A DNA stretch of 64,000 bases from Rudanella sp031411995 (lineage in GTDB: Bacteria > Bacteroidota > Bacteroidia > Cytophagales > Spirosomataceae): the NCBI GenBank assembly GCA_031411995.1, contig JANOCD010000133.1, positions 70,568-134,567 on the forward strand. The letters run 5' to 3'. Below the pieces are notes generated by a model that saw nothing but the letters and a program-made list of their open reading frames with translations, did no database searches and had not been told where the DNA came from. Position 1 is the first letter of the stretch, and the number at the start of each line of letters is the position of its first letter. Positions 41,662-50,829 of the stretch are shown one piece after another. A program made the position numbers and the translations under genes.

Positions 41662-43164
41662 TTATTTATAAAGCTCCTTTCCCGCTGCTTCGTATTTGTC
41701 GCCTGCAATCCACATGGGGCGGGTTGGGCGGTCGGCAATCAGGCGGGCGGTGTGGGTGTAGGCCTGGCAGAATCGGTGTAAGTAACTGAAATTCAGCGAT
41801 TCGGGGTTGTCGATTGCCTGATGGTAATACTTGGCAATTTCCTGATCAAAGGATTTGAAACCCGGCGAAAACGTGGGAGCGGGGACACCTTTAGCCGCAA
41901 AACTAACATTGTCGGAGCGGTCGAAAAGGCCCTGTTCGGGGGCAGGTTCGGCAAAAACGCTCAAGCCAAACGCTTTGGCTCCGGCTTCGATTTCGGCTTT
42001 GGCACCCGTGCGTTCCAGCCCAATCACCGACACAAGCGTCGTGTCGCTATAGCCTGCTCCGTCGATGTTCAAATCGAAAATGCTTTGTTTGAGAGGAATC
42101 AGCGGGTTTTCGGCGTAGTAGCGGCTTCCCAGCAATCCTACCTCTTCGCCCGTGAGGGCCAACACCAACACCGACCGTTTGGGCCGTTGCTCGCTTAAGG
42201 CTTTGGCGGCTATAAGCAAGCCCACCGTCCCGAAAGCATTATCGCGTGCGCCGTTGAAAATGCTGTCGGTAGGCGGGTAGTTGGGGCCACCCTGTTTGCC
42301 CACGCCCACATGATCGAAGTGTGCGGAGAGAATAATGTACTCATCTTTCAGTTTCGGGTCCGTTCCTTCGATTACGCCCGCCACATTCACCGAAGGGGCA
42401 GGCATTTTGGGTCGCCCCGATGTGCGGAACGTAACGGTTTGACCAGCTTCTTTCAGCCGGCCAAACTGGTTATTGGTGTTGTTGATCCAAGCGTGCGTCA
42501 GGGGGCTGTTTGTTGCACCGGCCACGGGCAGGGCAATTTGTTCGCGGTTGAAATATTGCCCAACCATGCCCCACGGAATCGACTCGCTGTAGAGTTCGAT
42601 AAGAGCGATGGCCCCTTTCTCGGCAGCTAATTTGCGCTTTTGGTTCGAGGCCCGGAAAATCTCCTGTGGCCCTTTAGCTTCCGGCGAACCGCCCTGCACA
42701 ACCACAATCCGGCCTTTCACATCGCGGCCATTGTAGCCATCTTCGGCTTCGGTAAGACCATAGCCCGCATAAACCACTTCGCCGGTTTTGTCGATTGCTC
42801 CCCCGGCCATAATTACGAGGTCTTTGCCCAATTTCAGGGAGTCTTTCCCCGTTACAAACACGCCCGAACTGGCTGCCATAACGCGCTCAAAACCAATGTT
42901 TTGGTAGAAATCGGTTTGCCCTGAAACGGGTTTCAGGCCCAGCATCCGGTATTGTTCGGCAATGTAGCGGGCAGCAATCATGTTGCCCATCGACCCCGTT
43001 CGGCGGCCCTGCAACTCGTCGGAAGCCAAAAACCGCATATGGGTTTCGGACTCAGCTTGAGGTATGCGGTTTTCGGGCAGGGTAGCTATGGCTTTTCTGG
43101 GTTGGGCCATCGTCAGGGTGGCACTCAACAGCAGCAGGGAAGTGATGGTTAGTTTTGGAGTCAT
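41662..43164 (-). CDS. M28-family zinc metallopeptidase
   Basis: A 500-residue exported enzyme: signal peptide 1-20 (ending LTMAQ), then an M28 domain with an inserted PA domain (about 120-260; GAIALIELYSESIPWG). Zinc ligands and catalytic residues are visible as SAHFDHVG (His, Asp), GARDNAFG (Asp), LTGEEVGLLGS (Glu pair), NIDG and a late YYHQAID His. Such enzymes are aminopeptidases of the glutamate carboxypeptidase-like group; the substrate is a peptide N-terminus. It appears monocistronic. Confidence 0.92.
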   Translation of the reverse strand: MTPKLTITSLLLLSATLTMAQPRKAIATLPENRIPQAESETHMRFLASDELQGRRTGSMGNMIAARYIAEQYRMLGLKPVSGQTDFYQNIGFERVMAASSGVFVTGKDSLKLGKDLVIMAGGAIDKTGEVVYAGYGLTEAEDGYNGRDVKGRIVVVQGGSPEAKGPQEIFRASNQKRKLAAEKGAIALIELYSESIPWGMVGQYFNREQIALPVAGATNSPLTHAWINNTNNQFGRLKEAGQTVTFRTSGRPKMPAPSVNVAGVIEGTDPKLKDEYIILSAHFDHVGVGKQGGPNYPPTDSIFNGARDNAFGTVGLLIAAKALSEQRPKRSVLVLALTGEEVGLLGSRYYAENPLIPLKQSIFDLNIDGAGYSDTTLVSVIGLERTGAKAEIEAGAKAFGLSVFAEPAPEQGLFDRSDNVSFAAKGVPAPTFSPGFKSFDQEIAKYYHQAIDNPESLNFSYLHRFCQAYTHTARLIADRPTRPMWIAGDKYEAAGKELYK

Positions 43165-43254
43165 TGTGATGGTTCGGAATGGCTTTCGTCAGGCAGTTAC
43201 TGAGGAGCAACTGCATCGGTCAATTTGGTAAAGATAGACAAGAAAAAAACAGCA

Positions 43255-44109
43255 TCACTTACACTCATAGACCACCGAATGCTGATTTTTTCGTTGGCTG
43301 GTTTGGCCGCTACCCGACGTGCTAACCGTGTTCTGCTCCTGCCCCGACAGGCGGCCATTTGCGTCGGTTTTCAGAGTGAACGTGGCCGACTCGCGGAGGG
43401 TGCTACGGGTGCCGTTTTTAGCGTTGTAGATTTTGTAGTCCTGAATGACCCGCTGTTGCCAGAACCGCCCCGGCATGGTTTCAACCAACTGACTCAAAGC
43501 CATTACCGTTAGCAAGCCCGGTTGTGAAAAATTAGTCATCGGATTAACCAAGGTGCCATAGGTGAAGTCGGCTTCCTGCTCCACGGTGGTTCGGTCAGTA
43601 AGCGTTGAGGTCAGTTTCTCGGTTTTGAGAATGCCATCTGAGTCATATACAAAGGTGTAATCGCGGGAGCGGACGAATGAGTTGGTGGGGATAACTTGCC
43701 GGGTTTCCAGCACACGGGTTAGCTTGTTGGCCGGGTTGTAGGTCAATTCGTAAATCGCCTGAACGGCTCCGTTTCGGGTAGCGGTCGCGCTAACGGGCTG
43801 GGTGGTGGCTGCCGCACTGCCGAACGTTAACACAAAAGCCCCATCGGAAGCTTTTGACACTCCACCTGTCGGGCCGTATTCAATCGTCAGATTAACTTGT
43901 CGGTCTGTATTACGCTCACTCAGTTGGGTTAGCTGACTTTCTGTATAGGTGAACGTGCGCTGTATCTGATCGGTCAGCCGGCCGCTAACATCCAACTGAT
44001 CGGTGAGGGTGACAACCTTGCACAAAACGGCTTTTGGCGTGTTGTCTTTGTTACATCCTGAAAAAAAGGCAGTTAGCAGAGTGGCTGCTAATAGTACACG
44101 AAATGTCAT
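43255..44109 (-). CDS. Hypothetical lipoprotein
   Basis: A 284-residue protein with a lipoprotein signal (MTFRVLLAATLLTAFFSGC, Cys19). The mature part is beta-rich with repeats of the type RTFTYTESQLTQL, YELTYNPANKLTRV, DYTFVYDSDGILKTEKL and ATFTLKTDANGRL, similar to YD/RHS-like or DUF4595-like repeats in Bacteroidota lipoproteins. The role is unknown. It is divergent from the McrB-like gene with about 110 bp between starts. Confidence 0.72.
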   Translation of the reverse strand: MTFRVLLAATLLTAFFSGCNKDNTPKAVLCKVVTLTDQLDVSGRLTDQIQRTFTYTESQLTQLSERNTDRQVNLTIEYGPTGGVSKASDGAFVLTFGSAAATTQPVSATATRNGAVQAIYELTYNPANKLTRVLETRQVIPTNSFVRSRDYTFVYDSDGILKTEKLTSTLTDRTTVEQEADFTYGTLVNPMTNFSQPGLLTVMALSQLVETMPGRFWQQRVIQDYKIYNAKNGTRSTLRESATFTLKTDANGRLSGQEQNTVSTSGSGQTSQRKNQHSVVYECK

Positions 44110-44218
44110 GGTAAGTATCTATTACAAGGGTAAATCTACGGCGTTCTGGTAGGGTAATCAACGAAAATCGGGTAAAAAGTGGTATTTTAGCCTTTCTCTC
44201 TTGCATAAGCCTGCCTAC

Positions 44219-45832
44219 ATGATTGCCGAAGATCACCAGCAACTCCTTACCGACCGTATCCGAACCATTGGCCACCCTGAAGCCGTTCGGCGGTTTTTTG
44301 GCTTGCTGAAAGAACTCATCGACGTGGTAAACTTGCCCAATGGCGATGCCCGGTTGGCATTTGTGGTTCGGCGCGACAAGGTGGCAATTTCGGCCAATAT
44401 CAACTTTTTTCTGGCTCTCCGGCTGCATCGGCCCCGCTTCGGCGAGCAGGAATACTGGCTCACCGTTAAGCGTAACTCTCTGGAGCGCCTTGTTGATCTG
44501 GATGTTATGGATACGGTGCCATTGTCCGAGAAATCGGACTATGTCTCGGTCGTTATCGGGCAAGCCAACGCCCATTTGCTGCACCATCCGGTTTTGCGAA
44601 CCTGTTGGGAGGATTGCCTGCTCGAATTGGTTGAAAGCAGCCGACGGGGACCGCACACCGCCCGGCACAATCCCGACGTTTATCGGGCCGCCGAAGACGA
44701 AGCGTATCTTTCGGAGTTAATCCGGCTGGCCGACAACCCAGCTCTGGGCGAACGATTCGAGGGCGTTTCGGAGCCCGAAGCCGAGTATGAAATAACCTCA
44801 CCCAACCTTATTAATCAGCCGCGAAACCTGATTCTGTATGGCCCGCCAGGGACGGGAAAAACGTTCTCGCTGCAACATAACTGGCTTAATATCAGCCAGT
44901 CAGAGGGTGAAAAAGCCAGCACGCCGGCTGATTTCGTCACCTTTCATGCGTCGTATAGTTACGAAGAATTTGTGGAGGGAATCCGGCCCGAAACATTGGG
45001 TGGTCAAATTAGCTACCGGGTGCGGAAGGGCATTTTTCACCGGGCCTGTCTCACGGCTCTGCAACAGGCAGGCTATCCCACCATGGCCGATTGCCTAAAT
45101 GACTCGCCTGCCAACCGGCAACGACGATTCCGGCTGGCTCCTCCCCATTTTTTGCTCATCGACGAGATCAACCGGGCCAACATCGCCAGCGTTTTGGGTG
45201 AACTTATTACCCTGCTCGAAGACAGCAAACGCCTGGGCCGCGACCACGAACTTTGGCTTACCCTTCCCTACTCGCAGGAGCGATTTGGTGTACCGGCCAA
45301 CCTGTATATTGTCGGCTCCATGAACACCGCCGACCGCTCCATTGCGCTGCTCGATCTGGCTCTGCGTCGGCGGTTTAGCTTCCGCGAAGTGTTGCCCAAC
45401 CCCGCTCTTTTGGGCGTGGTAGATGGCGTTGATCTGGCGGCCCTCCTCCGAACCATCAACGAGCGTATCGAATATCTTTATGACCGCGATCATCAGATTG
45501 GCCATGCTTATTTGATGGGTGTTCAGTCGCTGCCTGAGTTGGGCGCCGTGTTCCGAGATGCCCTGATTCCGCTCTTACAGGAGTATTTTTATGGCGATTG
45601 GCACAAGATCCAACTTGTTTTGGGCGACCACAAGGCATGGGGCAAAACTCCTGACCAACGCCTGATCTGGGTAAAGAAACAATATACCCCCGCTTTATCC
45701 CGTGAACTGTTCGGGGAAAATCCGAACGACATGGACGACGTTGTTACCTACGAAATAAACCCTCACCTGCTGGCGGGGGAGTTTGATCAGATTCCAAAAG
45801 AGGCTTTTGTGTTGGTCTATCAGAAGCCGTAA
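44219..45832 (+). CDS. McrB-like AAA+ NTPase without McrC partner
   Basis: The start was set at the ATG at 44219, giving 537 residues; a TTG six codons upstream is in frame. The N-terminal about 195 residues are a DUF-like domain with no DNA-binding motif that I recognise. The AAA+ domain has Walker A GPPGTGKT (about 208-215), Walker B LLIDEINRAN, sensor/GTP-type motif GSMNTADRSIALLD and arginine-rich ALRRRFSF. McrB normally works with the nuclease McrC to cut modified DNA. Here the next gene is a dehydrogenase joined by TAATG, and no mcrC-like gene is near, so this is an orphan. A chaperone-like or defence role is possible. Confidence 0.83.
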   Translation: MIAEDHQQLLTDRIRTIGHPEAVRRFFGLLKELIDVVNLPNGDARLAFVVRRDKVAISANINFFLALRLHRPRFGEQEYWLTVKRNSLERLVDLDVMDTVPLSEKSDYVSVVIGQANAHLLHHPVLRTCWEDCLLELVESSRRGPHTARHNPDVYRAAEDEAYLSELIRLADNPALGERFEGVSEPEAEYEITSPNLINQPRNLILYGPPGTGKTFSLQHNWLNISQSEGEKASTPADFVTFHASYSYEEFVEGIRPETLGGQISYRVRKGIFHRACLTALQQAGYPTMADCLNDSPANRQRRFRLAPPHFLLIDEINRANIASVLGELITLLEDSKRLGRDHELWLTLPYSQERFGVPANLYIVGSMNTADRSIALLDLALRRRFSFREVLPNPALLGVVDGVDLAALLRTINERIEYLYDRDHQIGHAYLMGVQSLPELGAVFRDALIPLLQEYFYGDWHKIQLVLGDHKAWGKTPDQRLIWVKKQYTPALSRELFGENPNDMDDVVTYEINPHLLAGEFDQIPKEAFVLVYQKP

Positions 45833-46878
45833 TGTTCAAAACCATGAAAGCACTCGTTCTCAACCAGTACAAACAACTTGATTTTCAGGAGATGCCCGTG
45901 CCCAAACCCGGCCCCAATGAGGTGCTGATTCGGGTGCAGGCCGTGGGTATTTGCGGCTCCGACGTGCATGGCATGGACGGCAGCAGTGGCCGTCGGGTTC
46001 CGCCCATCATTATGGGTCACGAAGCGTCGGGTATCATTGCCGAAGTGGGCAGCGATGTTCACGACTGGGCCACCGGCGACCGCGTCACGTTCGATTCAAC
46101 GGTCTATGCTTTAGATGATTGGTACAGCCGTCGGGGAATGTATAACCTCAGCGATGGCCGCGAAGTGGTGGGCGTTTCGACTCCTAATTTCCGTAGGCAC
46201 GGGGCTTTTGCCGAATTCGTTACGGTACCCCAACACATCATGTACCGCATTCCCGACAATGTTTCGTTTACGCAGGCCGCCATGGTCGAGCCGGTAGCCG
46301 TGGCTCTTCATGCCGTTAGCTTAACGCCCATTCAGATCAACGATTCGGCGGTGGTGGTGGGCGCAGGCATGATTGGCTTATTCGTGATTCAGGCTCTGAA
46401 ACTGGCCGGATGCAGCCCCATTATTGCCATCGACCTCGACGACGACCGGCTGGCTCTTGCCAAAAAACTGGGGGCAACTCACACGCTCAACGCCCGCACC
46501 GATGCCGATGTCCCGGCCCAGGTGAAATTCCTCACGCACGGGCGAGGGGCCGACGTTGCCTTTGAAGTAGTCGGAGCCAACGCGACTATCAACACCGCCA
46601 TTTCGTGCGTGCGAAAAGGAGCTACGATCACGCTCGTTGGCAATCTGACCCCAACGGTCGAAATTCCGATGCAAAAAATCGTGACCGAACAACTCCGTTT
46701 GCAGGGGTCGTGCGCGATCAATGGTGAATACGAAGCATCGTTGGCCCTGATTTCGTCCGGCAAAATCGACGTAGGAGCCATTTTGAGTGCCGAAGTCCCC
46801 CTCAGTGAAGGTGCCGCCTGGTTCGACCGGCTCTATAACCACGAAAAAGGGCTAATGAAAGTTGTGCTGAAACCGTAA
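45832..46878 (+). CDS. Zinc-type MDR dehydrogenase lacking the structural zinc cysteines
   Basis: A 348-residue medium-chain dehydrogenase/reductase; the start overlaps the McrB-like stop (TAATG), though the ATG at 45844 (MKALVLNQ) matches family starts better. Catalytic zinc ligands are present: Cys41 in GICGSDVH and His63-Glu64 in GHEASG. The structural zinc lobe (about 93-110, DDWYSRRGMYNLSDG) lacks its four Cys. NAD(P) binding is by VVVGAGMIGLFVIQALKLAG. The closest groups are polyol or galactitol-phosphate dehydrogenases. The adjacent APC permease suggests a small uptake/oxidation unit. Confidence 0.88.
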   Translation: MFKTMKALVLNQYKQLDFQEMPVPKPGPNEVLIRVQAVGICGSDVHGMDGSSGRRVPPIIMGHEASGIIAEVGSDVHDWATGDRVTFDSTVYALDDWYSRRGMYNLSDGREVVGVSTPNFRRHGAFAEFVTVPQHIMYRIPDNVSFTQAAMVEPVAVALHAVSLTPIQINDSAVVVGAGMIGLFVIQALKLAGCSPIIAIDLDDDRLALAKKLGATHTLNARTDADVPAQVKFLTHGRGADVAFEVVGANATINTAISCVRKGATITLVGNLTPTVEIPMQKIVTEQLRLQGSCAINGEYEASLALISSGKIDVGAILSAEVPLSEGAAWFDRLYNHEKGLMKVVLKP

Positions 46879-46908
46879 CCTGAACACTGACCCCAAACCC
46901 ACCCTCAC

Positions 46909-48225
46909 ATGGCAAAAAGTACTACCCTATTTAAACTTCTCGGTGTTGGATTCGGGATTGCCGTGACCATCGGCGGCACAGTCGGCACGGGCATTCTGAG
47001 GAAACCCGGCCCTATTGCCCAACAACTTGGCGATCCCACACTGATTATCGCCGTTTGGCTTCTGGTAGGGGTTTACGCGCTTGTGGGGTCACTGTCAGTG
47101 ATTGAGTTGGGCACCATGATTCCCAAAGTAGGGGCCTGGTATGTGTATGCCCGGCGGGCCTTCGGCGATTATGTCGGTTTTGTGATTGGTATCAGTAGCT
47201 GGTTGGGCAGCATTTCGGCGATGGCGTTCGGGGCCTCGGTCATGAGCGAATACATTGGCTTATTGGTGCCGGGCCTGGCCGATTCTCTCAAGGTGGTGGC
47301 CATTGGCATTTTGGTGTTGTTTGTGGGTTTTCACTGGATTGGGGTGGGCGTGGCAAGCCGGGCGCAGGAGGTCATGAGTTTCTTCAAAGCGGTGGGTCTA
47401 TTACTGTTTGTGGGAGCCTGTTTCCTGTTCACACCCGACCAACCAGCGGCCACCGTCTCAACACAAACCCTGCAACCACTGGCTACGGGTGGTCTTTGGG
47501 TAGGGCTTTTAGCCGCGCTACAGGCTGTTTTCTATACTTACGACGGCTGGCATACAGCGGCCTATTTTGCTGAAGAAGACGTTGACCCCAACAAAAACCT
47601 GCCCCGTTCCATGATTATCGGGGTTTTGCTCATTATCGGGATTTATATCCTGGTGAATCTAGCCCTGCTTTATGTATTGCCGGTGGAGCAGTTGGCCAAC
47701 TCAAAACTGCCCGCTGCCGATGCCATTCAACTGCTGTTTGGGCCAGGGAGTGCCAAAGTTGTAACGTTTTTGCTGATGATTTCGATCATGGGCATCATCA
47801 ATGCCCAAATTATGTTCAACCCCCGCGTGATCTACGCAATGGCTCGCGACGGGCTGTTTTTCAAGCAATTCACGGCTATCAACGCGGGTGGCACACCCGG
47901 CGTAGCCATGATTTTCACGGCGGCCATGTCGATCCTGATGATCCTGACCAACACCTACGCCAAACTGTCGGATATTGCCACTTTTTTCTTTGTAACCTGC
48001 TATGCGTCAGGCTTTGCCGCGCTCATTCGTCTCCGCCAAACCGAACCTGACTTAGCCCGGCCCGTGCGGGCATGGGGTTATCCGTTCAGTACCTGGACGT
48101 TACTCATTGCGTCCATCCTGTTCTTGGTGGGAGCCATTTTCGGAGACCCAATGGGCAGTTTGTACGCACTGATTTTCGTAGCCGTGAGCTACCCGGTCTA
48201 TCGGATGATTCGTAGAGATTTATAG
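46909..48225 (+). CDS. APC-family amino acid/polyamine permease
   Basis: A 438-residue permease with about twelve membrane helices. TM1 shows the unwound substrate motif GTVGTGILRKPG. Conserved YVYARRAFG and a YDGWHTAAYFAEE stretch are present, as is the family pattern PRSMIIGV. It lies 30 bp downstream of the dehydrogenase, probably in one transcript. The substrate is not predictable. The 3' end overlaps the convergent SGNH gene by 6 nt. Confidence 0.9.
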   Translation: MAKSTTLFKLLGVGFGIAVTIGGTVGTGILRKPGPIAQQLGDPTLIIAVWLLVGVYALVGSLSVIELGTMIPKVGAWYVYARRAFGDYVGFVIGISSWLGSISAMAFGASVMSEYIGLLVPGLADSLKVVAIGILVLFVGFHWIGVGVASRAQEVMSFFKAVGLLLFVGACFLFTPDQPAATVSTQTLQPLATGGLWVGLLAALQAVFYTYDGWHTAAYFAEEDVDPNKNLPRSMIIGVLLIIGIYILVNLALLYVLPVEQLANSKLPAADAIQLLFGPGSAKVVTFLLMISIMGIINAQIMFNPRVIYAMARDGLFFKQFTAINAGGTPGVAMIFTAAMSILMILTNTYAKLSDIATFFFVTCYASGFAALIRLRQTEPDLARPVRAWGYPFSTWTLLIASILFLVGAIFGDPMGSLYALIFVAVSYPVYRMIRRDL

Positions 48226-48891
48226 ACCTTTCACAACCGGTAACGCCTTTTCGGCCCATTGCTTCATTTGCTTGCCTGAGTAGTGCAGACCATCGTCGGC
48301 AAATTGGCTGGTATCGCCTTCGGCAGTACGGGTGAATGGGGTGATGTCGATAAAAACGATCCCGGCTTTTTTACATTCTTCCTGTGCTATGGCATTAAAC
48401 GTGTCAATGTCTTTAGCGATCTGCTCTTTATCACGTCCTTTGGCAAAAGGCGAACGGCCCCAATCGGGAATCGACAGCACGAACACGCGGGTGGGCTTGC
48501 CATTGGCAAAGTCTGTTGCGGTTTGGAGTAGTTGCCGAAATTCAGTCCGGTATTTTTCGGTGCCCTGCCCCCGGTATTGATTGTTCACGCCAATTAGCAG
48601 CGAGACATAATCGTATTTTTTGGTATTGTCGGCCCTGCGAATGGCGGCCTGAAGCTCGTCAGTTGTCCAGCCCGTGCGGGCAATAATGTCGGGGTCGCCC
48701 ACATCGAGGCCATTAGCACGGAGCATCCCGGCCAATTGCATACTCCAACGGTCTCCTTCGGGAACGCTCTCGCCAATTGTGTAGGAATCGCCGAGGGAGA
48801 GGAAGGAGAATTGGTGGGGAGGGGTTGTCACAGTGGTGCAGGAGAGAAAAAAGATTGGCAAATAAAGACGCAAAGACATTATCATGCCCAT
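48220..48891 (-). CDS. SGNH/GDSL hydrolase lipoprotein
   Basis: Three clustered in-frame ATGs (48891, 48885, 48879) precede a lipoprotein signal (SLRLYLPIFFLSC); 48891 was used, giving 223 residues. The SGNH blocks are clear: block I LSLGDSYTIGE (Ser), block II with RTGWTTDEL, block III LIGVNNQYRG (Asn), and block V DDGLHYSGKQM (Asp, His). This is a lipase/esterase-like enzyme, perhaps a carbohydrate or peptidoglycan esterase, tethered to a membrane. The convergent permease overlaps its end by 6 nt. Confidence 0.88.
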   Translation of the reverse strand: MGMIMSLRLYLPIFFLSCTTVTTPPHQFSFLSLGDSYTIGESVPEGDRWSMQLAGMLRANGLDVGDPDIIARTGWTTDELQAAIRRADNTKKYDYVSLLIGVNNQYRGQGTEKYRTEFRQLLQTATDFANGKPTRVFVLSIPDWGRSPFAKGRDKEQIAKDIDTFNAIAQEECKKAGIVFIDITPFTRTAEGDTSQFADDGLHYSGKQMKQWAEKALPVVKGL

Positions 48892-49226
48892 TCGCAGGAC
48901 CACATTGGCCCACAACAAGTAACCGCAAGGGCGGTTTGATTCGGCAATACATTTGAGCGGCCAAATGCTTTTTCGTTGGACGTAAATGAGCTTTTCAATG
49001 GAATATGATTGTTGCATACAACATAACCTTGTTTGGCAGCTTTCTAGTTTCAGGCCAGATTTAACTCAAACAGCTTCTAAAGAATTTAAGTTACCGCTTA
49101 AAACCGTTGAATTGTACATCGCTACGGTCTAGCAGAAGTGAGTTCATTTCATAAATTTGCTTAAAAAGTCGCTGCTTTTGGGTAGCGGCTTTTGTTTTTG
49201 AGCGGGGGTAAGCGTCCTTGTCCTGC
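48892..49226. other. Intergenic region with a terminator-like hairpin
   Basis: About 335 bp between divergent genes. No coding signal was seen. Close to the ere-like start there is a hairpin (49166-49175 with 49182-49191; two G-T pairs) followed by TTTTGTTTTT on the plus strand. Confidence 0.75.
49166..49199 (+). terminator. Terminator-like hairpin in the leader of the ere-like gene
   Basis: A 10-bp stem with a 6-nt loop ends in a T-rich tract only 28 nt before the ATG at 49227. It would terminate plus-strand transcription starting upstream, so it may act as an attenuator or end a small leader RNA. Confidence 0.7.
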
Positions 49227-50807
49227 ATGAAACGAATAGCCATTTTGCTGAGTATGGTAGTGTGGGCGCAGATAGCTCTTGCACAGAGAGTAAACTCTCC
49301 TTCCGGCGAATTACGAGATGCTTTTATGCCATTTAATTATGAGCAATTAACGGATACTGCGGAGTTTCGTATCGTCCGTAAACTTATTGCTGGTAAGTCG
49401 ATTGTGGCCGTGGGAGAGGTGACTCACGGAACTAGGCAAGTGGATCAATTGCAAGCAAAGATAGCGAGAGACTTATGTGGTAATCACGGTTTCAGGGTGA
49501 TTGTTTTAGGAGAGATCTACACGGCCACAACTATAGCTCTTAACCGATATGTGCTGTTTAATGAAGGCACGCTGGCAGACGCTCTTGAACCAATAGCTAC
49601 TAATCAGGGCGTGGTTACTGCGGAATTGATCGAGCTTACCAAGTGGGTTAACAAAGAAAATCAACGTCGTTCGCTGGCGAACAGAATTTGGTTGGTTGGC
49701 ACCGAAGTAGCACCTCCCAAGCTGTTAGAGGACGTGGCCATGCATCTGAAGAAACCCTCGAAAGCGAATGACAATCAGATTACTGCGGATACGAATTCAT
49801 TGTCTCGTGCCCTGATAGATCAATGGGTACAACAACTTGCAGAACAACATTCGTTTGCCATTGACATCTTTCAGAATAATAAAGAAGCCCTGCGCGAAGT
49901 GGGTATTTTTCAAAATATTCAGTGGCTCAAAAAAAACTTGCAAAACCCGAAGGTTATTATCATTGATGCTCACAACGGTCACGTTGAAAAACAGCCCTGT
50001 TATTATTCCGACATGCCTTCATTTATAGCCATAAAGCGAGTAGGACATTTTCTGTATGAGACTTACCCGGACCAATACGTCGTAATCGGCACTGAGCTAC
50101 AACGTGGTTATTTTGACCGGGGCGAAGGAGGACCTGTCAACCGAGTTCCTGAACACAAACGGAAACTGGGAACAATACTTGGCAAGCTAACCAATAGCCC
50201 GTATGGTCTATTAGAGCTGCGAAAGTGTAAGGAAAACAATTTATTACCGGGCAACAACTACAGAATGAGTTTCGGCACATCCAATCAAACCGTGGGATCT
50301 GTGGCCAAATGTAACAAGATAGCGGATGCCTTCGATGGACTCATTTTCATTCGCGAATCAGTACCCGATACCCTTATTTATTCGTTGTTTCCCGCTCAGG
50401 CATTCTCCGTTTATTTCAATCTGAACAAACGCACGGTGAGGGCAATTGTAGCAGCTCAACAACTAAAAGTGAAACTGCTTAACACTCATTTTGAGCTTAC
50501 GCCTGATAAGGAATCTAAGTACTATATTAGGGTGTATATGCACGATATAGCAAAAAAAATGCTTAGAAAGGTAGATACCCCACTTACCACCGACTCGACT
50601 GCTTTATGCCTTAACGTTCCTGCCTCAACTGTGTACATCAGTATGCATATTGTTGGAAACTTTAGTCAAGGATGCCGGGTTGGTGAAGCGGTTGTGAATA
50701 ATCACACCATGAAATCGGCAGAGTGGTTGCTCATAGATGTACAAAAGCACTATAAATTAATCACTAATACCAAAGTCAAAGCTGGTTTTGAGGTCATAAC
50801 CCGTTAA
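49227..50807 (+). CDS. Erythromycin esterase-like family protein
   Basis: The start was set at MKRIAILLSMVVWAQ (49227), a signal peptide cut near ALAQ, giving 526 residues. The family core is visible: AVGEVTHGTR (Glu64, His67), VIVLGEIYTATTIALNRYV, and VIIIDAHNGHVEK (His pair), matching the Glu/His catalytic set of erythromycin esterase-type hydrolases. Beyond about residue 395 there is an approximately 130-residue beta-rich extension not typical of the core family. Codon use is A+T-richer than in the flanks, suggesting acquisition. Macrolide esterase activity is not implied; most relatives have unknown substrates. Confidence 0.83.
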   Translation: MKRIAILLSMVVWAQIALAQRVNSPSGELRDAFMPFNYEQLTDTAEFRIVRKLIAGKSIVAVGEVTHGTRQVDQLQAKIARDLCGNHGFRVIVLGEIYTATTIALNRYVLFNEGTLADALEPIATNQGVVTAELIELTKWVNKENQRRSLANRIWLVGTEVAPPKLLEDVAMHLKKPSKANDNQITADTNSLSRALIDQWVQQLAEQHSFAIDIFQNNKEALREVGIFQNIQWLKKNLQNPKVIIIDAHNGHVEKQPCYYSDMPSFIAIKRVGHFLYETYPDQYVVIGTELQRGYFDRGEGGPVNRVPEHKRKLGTILGKLTNSPYGLLELRKCKENNLLPGNNYRMSFGTSNQTVGSVAKCNKIADAFDGLIFIRESVPDTLIYSLFPAQAFSVYFNLNKRTVRAIVAAQQLKVKLLNTHFELTPDKESKYYIRVYMHDIAKKMLRKVDTPLTTDSTALCLNVPASTVYISMHIVGNFSQGCRVGEAVVNNHTMKSAEWLLIDVQKHYKLITNTKVKAGFEVITR

Positions 50808-50829
50808 TAATCAATTTATTTAGTATCAA

